Source: CAZXEU01 sp964639665
GTDB lineage: Bacteria > Bacteroidota > Rhodothermia > Rhodothermales > Bin80
DNA: 20,060 bases
Direction: 5' to 3'
Assembly (NCBI GenBank): GCA_964639665.1
Contig: CAZXEU010000159.1
Location: 1-20,060 of the forward strand
A program made the position numbers and the translations under genes. Position 1 is the first letter of the stretch; each line of letters starts with the position of its first letter. Below, in pieces: positions 8,998 to 15,735 of this stretch. The notes under the pieces are model-generated. The model was not told the DNA's origin, made no database searches, and saw only the letters and a program-made list of their open reading frames with translations.

Positions 8998-10335
8998 ATG
9001 AATATCGCCATCATAGGAACCGGGTATGTGGGTCTCGTATCGGGTACGTGCTTTGCCGAGATGGGCTGCGACGTGCTGTGCGTTGACGTGGACCGGGAGA
9101 AGGTGGCTTCCCTCAGAGCGGGCAATCTGCCGATCTATGAGCCGGACCTGGAAGCGAGCTTTCGTCGCAATCTCCGGGAGCGCCGCCTCCACTTCACGCC
9201 GGACTTGTCCGAGGCCCTGGGGCACGCGGAGATCGTGTTCCTGGCCCTGCCCACGCCGCCGGGTAACGGAGGCGAGGCGGACCTCAGCATCGTGCTCGCC
9301 GTCGCCCGCGAAATTGCTGCATTCATGCAGGCAAACCGGGCCTATCGCATTATCGTCAACAAGAGCACGGTACCTGTAGGGACGGCCGAAAAGGTAGCTG
9401 CCATCATGGCCGAGTCCGGCCTTGCGGAAGGAGAGGATTTCGATGTGGTCTCGAATCCCGAATTCCTCAGGGAGGGCGCCGCCGTCGGTGACTTCATGAA
9501 ACCGGAGCGTATCGTTTTGGGGACTGCCAGCGACCGTGCAGCCCGCCTCATGCGCAGGCTTTACGAACCCTTTGTTCGGCAGGGCAATCCGATCCTGCAC
9601 ATGGACGCCCGCTCCGCCGAGCTTACCAAGTATGCGGCCAATGCCTATCTGGCCACGCGCATCAGTTTCATGAACGAAATCGCCAACGTCTGCGAGCGCG
9701 TCGGCGGCAATGTCGACCAGGTCCGCCTTGGGATCGGCTCCGACAGCCGAATCGGAAAGCAGTTTCTCTACGCCGGCATCGGATTCGGCGGCAGCTGCTT
9801 CCCAAAGGATGTGCGGGCACTGCAGCATGCGGCGGGCAAGCACGATTATGACTTCCGGATATTGTCTGCCGTGATCGACGTCAACGCTGCCCAGCGCGGT
9901 CTCCTGGCTCAGCGGGTGCGGGCGTTTTTCGGGGGAAGCCTGGAGAACCGCCGGATCGGCGTCTGGGGGCTGAGCTTCAAGCCGAACACGGACGATGTCC
10001 GGGAGGCTCCGGCGCACGAGGTGATCAGGGGACTACTGGAGGCCAAGGCGGAGGTGACGGCCTTTGACCCCGAGGCCATCGCGGCCACGCGCGTTGTGCT
10101 CGGCGACGATATCGCCTACGCCGAAAGCGCATACCAGGCACTGGAGGGTGCGCATGCCGCGGTAATATGCACGGAATGGCCCGAGTTTCGGCGGCCCAAT
10201 CTGGATACGGTTCGCCGCGCGCTGCGACAGCCTGTCATCTTTGACGGTCGCAACCTGTATTCCCCGGAGCGCATGGCGCGGGCCGGCTTCCATTACTTCA
10301 GCATCGGCAGGCCATATATCGCTCCCGGCGTGTAG
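8998..10335 (+). CDS. ugd: UDP-glucose 6-dehydrogenase
   Basis: Oxidises UDP-glucose to UDP-glucuronate with two NAD+, supplying uronic acid for surface polysaccharides. The ATG at 8998 places the nucleotide-binding motif IGTGYVGL at residues 6-13, right at the N-terminus as is usual. A longer reading from a TTG at 8941 would add 19 unlikely residues. Other motifs are NKSTVPVGTAEKV (121-133), NPEFLREGAAV (153-163), the catalytic-domain Lys211 in ELTKYAANAYLA, and the thiohemiacetal-forming Cys267 in GFGGSCFPKD. The C-terminal UDP-binding domain begins with GVWGLSFKPNTDD. The 445-residue length is normal. The GIGSDSRIG signature favours UDP-glucose over GDP-mannose as substrate. The Shine-Dalgarno is weak. 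Confidence 0.94.
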   Translation: MNIAIIGTGYVGLVSGTCFAEMGCDVLCVDVDREKVASLRAGNLPIYEPDLEASFRRNLRERRLHFTPDLSEALGHAEIVFLALPTPPGNGGEADLSIVLAVAREIAAFMQANRAYRIIVNKSTVPVGTAEKVAAIMAESGLAEGEDFDVVSNPEFLREGAAVGDFMKPERIVLGTASDRAARLMRRLYEPFVRQGNPILHMDARSAELTKYAANAYLATRISFMNEIANVCERVGGNVDQVRLGIGSDSRIGKQFLYAGIGFGGSCFPKDVRALQHAAGKHDYDFRILSAVIDVNAAQRGLLAQRVRAFFGGSLENRRIGVWGLSFKPNTDDVREAPAHEVIRGLLEAKAEVTAFDPEAIAATRVVLGDDIAYAESAYQALEGAHAAVICTEWPEFRRPNLDTVRRALRQPVIFDGRNLYSPERMARAGFHYFSIGRPYIAPGV

Positions 10336-10738
10336 TACCAGACAGCGGTGGCTCCGGGACATGGCTTGTGGAGGCCGCGGCCCCGGTCGCCTTGGCCAGC
10401 GCACTCCTGTTCGGCATTGCCCGACGGGAAGCGGTTCCCTGGTCAGTCACAACTGCGGTGATGGCGTCCGGAAGCATCACGCCGCAGGACGCGGTCTCCG
10501 TCTGATCCAGCTCGGGCATCGCAGCGGTCGGCACGGTTTGAAATTGGCTGGCAAGTCCCGCGACCAGTTGCCCCCCGGTTACCCATTCGCACGCGGCTGG
10601 GGAGACGTTTGGCGAAGCCGTAGACTTATGAACCCGATGTCGGGAATATCTGCCCTTCGGGAGGCCCGGCAGCAATAAAATGGCAGCTGCGACCACCGCA
10701 AGCGTGATATTGCGGGTATAGGCATGTAAGGGCGGCAC
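10298..10738 (-). CDS. Doubtful small exported-protein ORF in a 442-bp gap
   Basis: A 146-codon minus-strand frame starts with a signal-peptide-like stretch (NITLAVVAAAILLLPGLPKG) and continues as an Ala/Thr/Ser-rich tail that I cannot relate to any family. It overlaps the 3' end of the UDP-glucose dehydrogenase gene by 38 bp on the opposite strand. The complementary plus-strand frame is also open for much of the gap, which is common in GC-rich DNA and argues that this may be chance. There is no clear ribosome binding site. It is listed because the gap is long and has no better content. Confidence 0.15.
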   Translation of the reverse strand: MPPLHAYTRNITLAVVAAAILLLPGLPKGRYSRHRVHKSTASPNVSPAACEWVTGGQLVAGLASQFQTVPTAAMPELDQTETASCGVMLPDAITAVVTDQGTASRRAMPNRSALAKATGAAASTSHVPEPPLSGTTRRERYMACRC

Positions 10739-10777
10739 GCCGTACCTTGCGCCAACAATTTTCGCTCAAGAGCCCTG
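10336..10777. other. Intergenic gap between ugd and sat/cysC with no assured gene
   Basis: 442 bp. It holds the doubtful minus-strand frame 10298-10738 and a perfect 10-base palindrome GGCCGCGGCC at 10373-10382. No T-tract terminator, riboswitch or tRNA was recognised. The promoter for the downstream sulfate-activation genes presumably lies here, but I could not pick a convincing one. Confidence 0.4.
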
Positions 10778-12493
10778 ATGGCTGTCACCGTACAAGACCA
10801 CGCATTGCGCGAGCTGATGGTTGACGACGCGCGGAGAATGGAGCTGGAAGAGGCGGCCATTTACTATCCGTCGCTTGCGCTCACGCCCCGTCAGGTCTGC
10901 GATCTGGAGCTTCTGCTCAACGGCGGCTTTTCGCCCCTTTCGGGATTCCTCGGCCGCGCGGATTATGAGAGCGTTGTGGAGAGCATGCGGCTCGCTAACG
11001 GAACGCTCTGGCCGATTCCGGTAACGCTTGACATCCAGGAATCGGATGCGAAGAGACTTGCGGGAGAGGCGGCCATCGCGCTTCGCGACCAGACGGGTTT
11101 GCTGCTTGCTATCCTCACGCCGGGCGAAACCTGGAAGCCGGACCTCGAACGGGAGGCCATGGGCGTTTTCGGGACGACGGACACGGATCATCCTGCCGTC
11201 GGCTATCTGCTCAACCAGGCCGGCCGCTTCTATCTTGAGGGCTCCCTGGAAGGCATCCGCCTGCCCGCGCATTACAACTTTGAGTCGCTTCGCCATACGC
11301 CGAGCCAGCTCAGGGCGTCCTTTGCCGGAAACGGCTGGGATCGCGTGGTTGCGTTCCAGACCCGCAATCCGATGCACCGCGCGCACAAGGAGCTTACAGA
11401 CCGCGCTGCCCGGGACATTGGTGGACATCTCCTCATTCACCCCGTCGTGGGTATGACCAAGCCGGGGGATATCGACCATTTCACGCGCGTGCGCAGCTAC
11501 CAGAAGCTGCTGAAGCACTATCCGGAAGGCACGGCGACGCTCAGCCTGCTGCCGCTCGCCATGCGCATGGGGGGGCCGCGCGAGGCCGTGTGGCATGCCA
11601 TGGTTCGCCGCAACTACGGCTGCACGCATCTCATCGTAGGAAGGGACCATGCCGGACCGGGCAAGGACCGCAGCGGCAGGCCGTACTACGGGCCGTACGA
11701 TGCGCAGCAGCTCGTGCAGGGTTTGAGCGCGGAAATCGGCGTGGAGGTCGTGCCTTTCAGGCTGATGGTATATGCGCCCGCGTCAAGGTCGTACAAGCCC
11801 TTCGACGAGGTGGCAAGCGGCGAGGAGACGCTCTCGATTTCCGGGACGGAGCTCAGGCGGAGGCTGGGCACGGGAGAAGAGATCCCGGAGTGGTTCTCCT
11901 ATCCGGAGATCCTGGAAGAGCTTCGCCTGACGCATCCGCCCCGGGATCGGCAGGGCTTCGTGCTCTTTTTTTCCGGGCTTTCCGGCTCGGGCAAGTCCAC
12001 TATTGCCATTGCCGTGCAGTCGAAGCTGCTGGAGCTTACTACACGGCCGGTGACGCTACTTGACGGCGACGTCGTGCGCAAGCACCTCAGCAAGGGTCTG
12101 GGATTCTCTGCCAGGGACCGGTCCACCAATGTGCGGCGGATCGGATATGTGGCATCGGAAATCGCCCGGCATGGCGGAATCGCTATTTGTGCCCCCATAG
12201 CTCCCTACCAGGCAGACAGGGAAGTGAACCGCAGCCGCATCGCGGCCTGCGGGGGCTACGTGGAGGTCTTTGTAGACGCTCCGATCGAGGTATGCGAGGA
12301 TCGCGACGTGAAGGGGCTCTATGCCAAGGCTCGCGCGGGCATCATTCGGGGCTTTACGGGCATTGACGATCCGTACGAGGCGCCGGAGAACCCCGACGTC
12401 GTCTGCCATACGGACAAGGAAACCATTGAGGAGAGCGCGGGGAAAGTCCTGGATCGTCTTCGCGAGCTGGGCTACCTCGGAAGCCGGGATTGA
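10778..12493 (+). CDS. sat/cysC: Bifunctional sulfate adenylyltransferase / adenylylsulfate kinase (PAPS synthetase)
   Basis: Converts sulfate and ATP to APS and then phosphorylates APS to PAPS, the donor for sulfotransferases or a sulfate-assimilation intermediate. The N-terminal ATP sulfurylase (about residues 1-385) has QTRNPMHRAH at 194-203 and GRDHAGPGKD at 288-297. The C-terminal APS kinase (about 392-571) has the P-loop GLSGSGKST at 400-408, DGDVVR at 429-434, APIAPYQADR at 472-481 and the family stretch KGLYAKARAG then FTGIDDPYEAP. Both domains look complete, and the 571-residue length fits SAT-APSK fusions. The TGA stop overlaps the next gene's ATG (TGATG at 12491-12495), so the two are translationally coupled. 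Its place among nucleotide-sugar dehydrogenases suggests PAPS for glycan sulfation; ordinary cysteine synthesis remains possible. Confidence 0.95.
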   Translation: MAVTVQDHALRELMVDDARRMELEEAAIYYPSLALTPRQVCDLELLLNGGFSPLSGFLGRADYESVVESMRLANGTLWPIPVTLDIQESDAKRLAGEAAIALRDQTGLLLAILTPGETWKPDLEREAMGVFGTTDTDHPAVGYLLNQAGRFYLEGSLEGIRLPAHYNFESLRHTPSQLRASFAGNGWDRVVAFQTRNPMHRAHKELTDRAARDIGGHLLIHPVVGMTKPGDIDHFTRVRSYQKLLKHYPEGTATLSLLPLAMRMGGPREAVWHAMVRRNYGCTHLIVGRDHAGPGKDRSGRPYYGPYDAQQLVQGLSAEIGVEVVPFRLMVYAPASRSYKPFDEVASGEETLSISGTELRRRLGTGEEIPEWFSYPEILEELRLTHPPRDRQGFVLFFSGLSGSGKSTIAIAVQSKLLELTTRPVTLLDGDVVRKHLSKGLGFSARDRSTNVRRIGYVASEIARHGGIAICAPIAPYQADREVNRSRIAACGGYVEVFVDAPIEVCEDRDVKGLYAKARAGIIRGFTGIDDPYEAPENPDVVCHTDKETIEESAGKVLDRLRELGYLGSRD

Positions 12494-13779
12494 TGTCTTT
12501 GAAAGTGAAGGACCGCCTGCTTCGGCAAATTGCCGCGCGGGACCTGCAAGTCGGCGTAATAGGACTGGGCTACGTGGGGCTGCCGCTTGCCGTGGCGTTC
12601 GCGGAAGCCGGCTACCGCGTAGTGGGCATTGATATCAACCCGCGAAAGGTTGCGGCCGTGAGGGAAGGTCGCTCCTATGTGGAGGATGTCGCGCCGGAAA
12701 GGCTGGCAGCGCAAGTGCGGAGCGGGCGACTGGAGGCGACAGAGAGCTACGCCGTGCTCGACGGTTGCGACGCGGTCAGCATCTGCGTTCCGACGCCGCT
12801 TACCAAGACCCGTGCTCCCGACGTGTCCCACATTCTGGATGCCGCCGAAAAGATTGGCCGGCACCTCCACTCCGGCATGCTCGTTGTGCTGGAGAGCACT
12901 ACGTATCCGGGCACCACGACCGAGGTGATCCTGCCCCGATTTGCCTCGGAGTCGGACCTGGCGGTAGGCGAGGATTTCTTTCTCTGCTTTTCGCCGGAGC
13001 GCGTGGATCCGGGTCGCACCGATTTCACGACGCGCAATACGCCCAAGATCATGGGCGGCACTACGCCGGCGTGCCTGGAGGTGGGCTCTGCGCTCTACGG
13101 CGCGGCCATCGAGACCATCGTGCCGGTATCGTCCACCGAGGCGGCCGAAATGACCAAGCTCGTGGAAAACACTTTCCGCGCGGTAAACATCGGACTTGCC
13201 AACGAAGTGCTGCTAATATGCGACCGTCTTGGTCTGGACGCTTGGGAGATCATAGATGCGGCGGCGACCAAGCCATTCGGTTACATGAAGTTTGTACCGG
13301 GACCTGGCCTGGGCGGTCACTGCATTCCCGTGGATCCGCAGTATCTGTCCTGGAAGCTGCGCACGCTCAATTACACGGCGCGGTTTATCGAGCTCGCTAC
13401 GGAGGTCAATACTTCCATGCCCAAGTACTGGACAGGCAAGATCCAGGACGCGCTCAACCGGGCAGGCCGCCCCGTACGCGGCAGCCGCATTCTCGTTATC
13501 GGCGTGGCATACAAGCGAAATGTGAATGACCTGCGGGAGTCCCCGGCGCTGGACATCATGACGCTGTTAGTGGAGAAAGGAGGTGTCGTAACGTATCACG
13601 ACACCCACGTCCCCGCGCTGGTTCATCACGGCCGGTCCATGAAGTCGGAGCCGGATCTTGAGCGGGCGATAGAGGAGGCCGACTGCGTCGTCATCGCAAC
13701 AGACCATTCGGACTACGACTGGCCTGCCGTGCACAGGAATGCGGCCCTCCTGGTCGATACCCGGGCAACCGGGCGATAG
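12493..13779 (+). CDS. Nucleotide-sugar dehydrogenase, UDP-N-acetylglucosamine 6-dehydrogenase type (WbpA/WbpO-like)
   Basis: Four-electron NAD-dependent oxidation of a UDP-HexNAc (GlcNAc or GalNAc) to its uronic acid, a precursor for O-antigen or capsule sugars. The ATG at 12493 overlaps the preceding TGA; a TTG one codon upstream is less likely. Motifs are GVIGLGYVGLPLA (21-33), CVPTPLT (98-104), ESTTYPGTT (134-142), FSPERVDPG (166-174), Lys222 in EMTKLVENTFR, and the catalytic Cys277 in GLGGHCIPVDP. The C-terminal UDP-binding domain contains GVAYKRNVNDLRESPA. It has 428 residues, normal for the family. FSPERVDPG and GGHCIPVDP separate it from the UDP-glucose enzyme at 8998-10335; the exact HexNAc substrate cannot be read from the sequence. 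Confidence 0.9.
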   Translation: MSLKVKDRLLRQIAARDLQVGVIGLGYVGLPLAVAFAEAGYRVVGIDINPRKVAAVREGRSYVEDVAPERLAAQVRSGRLEATESYAVLDGCDAVSICVPTPLTKTRAPDVSHILDAAEKIGRHLHSGMLVVLESTTYPGTTTEVILPRFASESDLAVGEDFFLCFSPERVDPGRTDFTTRNTPKIMGGTTPACLEVGSALYGAAIETIVPVSSTEAAEMTKLVENTFRAVNIGLANEVLLICDRLGLDAWEIIDAAATKPFGYMKFVPGPGLGGHCIPVDPQYLSWKLRTLNYTARFIELATEVNTSMPKYWTGKIQDALNRAGRPVRGSRILVIGVAYKRNVNDLRESPALDIMTLLVEKGGVVTYHDTHVPALVHHGRSMKSEPDLERAIEEADCVVIATDHSDYDWPAVHRNAALLVDTRATGR

Positions 13780-14085
13780 CACCTTCGGGAATCCCGTTAC
13801 GCATTGCCTTTCCAGCCTGGACCACGATCCGTAGCCGTTCGCCGTTTATCCGGATTCGTACTGCAGTACATGGTGTTGCCGCCATTCTCGGCGACCGCCT
13901 CGTCTCGTGCGGTCTGCCGGCATCCGGTGCACACTCCGCCGTGTAGATTTGCAATAAGCAGTACGAATTCGGTGTAAGATTCTATGACGAAGCGACCCTT
14001 GAGGCTCGCCGCTGCCTTCTTTCGCTCGACGAACCGTCCGGGCGTGTACGACATGGTGGCGTCGGCAATGTTTTCCGACCCGTCG
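13780..14085. other. Gap after the nucleotide-sugar dehydrogenase, no assured gene
   Basis: About 306 bp. A minus-strand frame of 85 codons (13797-14054) contains a CTGC pair of cysteines and the stretch ARDEAVAENGGNTMYC. I recognise no family in it, and it lacks a ribosome binding site. The 5' end of the open frame that carries the integrase relic also begins here (13984), but its first 30 or so residues do not look like integrase. No terminator with a T-tract follows the dehydrogenase gene. Confidence 0.35.
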
Positions 14086-14376
14086 CTGGTGTTTCAGTCA
14101 GGGACCGGCACCGGGCTATCGAGGAACCGGTGGGGGCGTGTGCTTCGGCGAGCGGTGGTTGCTTCGGCGGCTCGCGGCTTCAGGTGGATGGCCCGGTCAT
14201 GGCTGGCCGATATCGGGGTCCCCGCCGGGGCTGCGGAGGCCAGCTTCGCCCGCGTTCAGCGCAGCCAGGTAGCGCGGGCGTGTCAGCGGTCCGACCGGCT
14301 GAAGGGCCGCGCCGAGGTCATGCGGGCACTAAGCGACTAGGTCACGCAGCTATTAGCCGCCGAGCCAACCACGAAA
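14086..14376 (+). pseudogene. Decayed C-terminal fragment of a phage-type tyrosine recombinase (integrase)
   Basis: The translated frame reads LVFQSGTGTGLS, then RGFRWMARSWLADIGVPAG, ASFARV, RACQRSD, KGRAEVM, RALSD, stop, VTQLLAAE. This tracks the conserved end of P4-like integrases: LVFPSP, then HGFRSTFRDWAAE, ALAHV, AYxRSD, KRRxLM, QAWADYVT. It would be the C-terminal third of a roughly 400-residue enzyme. The two active-site His positions read Arg (in RGFR and FARV) and the nucleophilic Tyr reads Cys (TGT at 14281-14283). The Tyr of WADYVT is a TAG stop (14338-14340), after which similarity continues in frame. No upstream integrase domain is visible. It is therefore dead, and marks a past integration event. 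Identification is by eye from family patterns. Confidence 0.72.
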
Positions 14377-14393
14377 GGAACAGGCCCTCAGCG

Positions 14394-15017
14394 ATGTCGG
14401 ATCATACCAGAGCCGGGGCAATCAATGCCGGGCGAAGCGATCTCAGGAGCGCCATTCGCCGGCGCGACCGCGGCAAGGGAGATGCCTGGGCCGCCGCATT
14501 TCTGAAGCGTGCGCCGTATGGCTTCCTGGCGACCGTGGGGAAAGGCGGCCAACCTTTCCTCAATTCCAACCTCTTCGTCTTTGATGATTCGGAGGATGCC
14601 CGCCGCATCTATATGCATACGCACCGGACCGGACGCACACGGTCCAATCTCGAAGCTGCCGAAAAGGTGGCGTTCAGTGCTGTGGCGATGGGCCGCCTGC
14701 TCCCTGCCTCCGAGGCACTCGAATTCTCGGTGGAATACGCAGGAGTTGTGGCCTTTGGTAAGGGGCGGGTGATCGAGGACCGGGAAGAGGCGCGAGCGGC
14801 CCTGCAGCTTCTTCTCGACAAGTACGCACCGCATCTGAGGCCGGGGGAGCACTACCGGCCCATAACCGACGATGAGCTGAAGCGCACCGCCGTCTACCGC
14901 ATCGACATCGAGACCTGGAGCGGCAAGCAGAAGGAGGTCGAGGCGAACTTTCCAGGAGCGTTCAGCCTTGAGGCGCTCCCGGTGCCGTTCCCGGAGCGGG
15001 CCTTGCCCGGCTTCTAG
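14394..15017 (+). CDS. Pyridoxamine 5'-phosphate oxidase-family / flavin-nucleotide-binding protein (NimA-like)
   Basis: A 207-residue protein of the FMN-binding split-barrel group. The N-terminal pattern is APYGFLATVGKGGQPFLNSN (40-59), then FVFDD, RRIYMHTHRTGRTRSNLEAA (about 70-89) and KVAFSA (91-96). This matches NimA/PNPOx-like flavin-nucleotide-binding proteins, where the His and Gly-Arg region contacts the cofactor. A helical segment, RPITDDELKRTAVYRIDIE, and a short proline-rich tail follow. Members bind FMN or F420-like flavins, and some reduce nitro compounds; the substrate here cannot be told. The start is the ATG at 14394; an in-frame extension upstream runs through the integrase relic in another frame and is rejected. 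AAAGGA lies about 15 bp upstream. It sits alone between decayed sequences, possibly as cargo. Confidence 0.82.
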   Translation: MSDHTRAGAINAGRSDLRSAIRRRDRGKGDAWAAAFLKRAPYGFLATVGKGGQPFLNSNLFVFDDSEDARRIYMHTHRTGRTRSNLEAAEKVAFSAVAMGRLLPASEALEFSVEYAGVVAFGKGRVIEDREEARAALQLLLDKYAPHLRPGEHYRPITDDELKRTAVYRIDIETWSGKQKEVEANFPGAFSLEALPVPFPERALPGF

Positions 15018-15154
15018 GCCGCGCGGTTTGCGGCAATCGCCTCCGGGTTGGCGTCGATCTCGTAGCGGCACACACCCCGCCCGCGCACCATCGCGCTCAT
15101 CCGGTCAAAGAGGTCGGCCGCGGGTTTGGAATCTGGGCCGCACTGTGGCAGCGG
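15014..15154 (-). pseudogene. Possible C-terminal gene scrap of unknown family
   Basis: On the minus strand, a frame bounded upstream by TGA (15155-15157) and ending in TAG (15014-15016) reads DSKPAADLFDRMSAMVRG and then RGVCRYEIDANPEAIAAN. It has protein-like composition and a plausible C-terminal ending. It overlaps the stop codon of the flavin-protein gene tail to tail. There is no room for an N-terminus in frame, and the longest Met-initiated version has 28 residues. It looks like the end of a lost gene. I cannot name the family, and chance is not excluded. Confidence 0.25.
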
Positions 15155-15226
15155 TCAGATATCGCGGGTTTCGGATGCAGATCGGCAACGAACCCGTCGC
15201 CGACCAGATCCTTCGCGGAAGGTTTT

Positions 15227-15318
15227 TGGTGGCGGAGGGGGCGTTCGAACCGCCGAATCCCATACTTGGGGAAGGGAGATCGTCCGGTTGGCGACCATAC
15301 CTGACTCCCCGCTCCGCC
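15227..15318 (-). other. tRNA-like 3' end, possible degenerate tRNA or attachment-site remnant
   Basis: Read on the minus strand, GGCGGAG (15312-15318) pairs perfectly over 7 bp with CTCCGCC (15231-15237). The second arm is followed by A and CCA (15227-15230), giving an 88-nt body plus ACCA. A T-loop-like GGTTCGAAC sits at the expected distance before the 3' arm, preceded by TTCGGC, as in some tRNA-Tyr/Ser 3' ends. The T-stem is imperfect, and I could not draw D or anticodon arms, so this is not a working tRNA. A 5-bp hairpin (CCTTC/GAAGG) follows. Given the integrase relic about 0.9 kb away, a tRNA 3'-end attachment scar is one explanation; coincidence is another. Confidence 0.3.
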
Positions 15319-15735
15319 CGGAACGGCATCCGCCGCCATCCGCTCTGTCCCGTAAAATCCGGCTCACTATTGCATGCCGGAAATGATATAGCACTGGGTG
15401 CGAAATTCGCTATGCTATCGTGTCACTGAAGGTTGTGATTCCTGCCGACCATGGAATACCCGCTCAGGCTTCAAGTCGCCATTCGGCGCATAATTGGTAG
15501 AAGCGAGCGGGCCTGTTTGAGTAGGCGCCGCGGAGACTCTCCACGCTGCCCCACGCTAATCGACCTTGTGCCCAGGCCGCTCTCCGGACGAGCCCTACCT
15601 CCGGTTCTAGTCGTTTTGACAGGTGTGCCGTGAAAGGCAGGATCATCTCCTCTTATCACCCTGTCAGAAGACTCGCCGAAAGTCCCGCGAAGGCTGCCTG
15701 TTTAGTTGCGCCTACGTCCATACCCCGAGAACGAG
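15319..15735. other. Intergenic gap before the propeller lipoprotein, no gene seen
   Basis: 417 bp. Short frames occur on both strands, none with a recognisable motif or start signal. A TTGACA hexamer is at 15616-15621, but the best nearby -10 (GATCAT, 15641-15646) is 19 bp away, so it is only a weak promoter candidate for the lipoprotein gene starting at 15736. Confidence 0.35.

Noticed and set aside
8923..10017. Long minus-strand open frame (364 codons)
   Set aside because: Antisense shadow of the UDP-glucose dehydrogenase gene; no family motif.
10373..10382. GGCCGCGGCC palindrome as a terminator or operator
   Set aside because: Short GC palindromes are expected in such DNA; no T-tract or second copy was noticed.
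10766..11650. Minus-strand open frame (294 codons)
   Set aside because: Antisense to the ATP sulfurylase domain, which has intact catalytic motifs.
12765..13529. Plus-strand open frame (254 codons) inside the nucleotide-sugar dehydrogenase
   Set aside because: Out-of-frame reading of the real gene; no recognisable motif.
13785..13796. CGGGAATCCCG as a terminator after the nucleotide-sugar dehydrogenase
   Set aside because: The loop would be too small and no T-tract follows.
14130..14393. In-frame upstream extension of the flavin-binding protein
   Set aside because: It reads the integrase relic in the wrong frame; homology begins only after the ATG at 14394.
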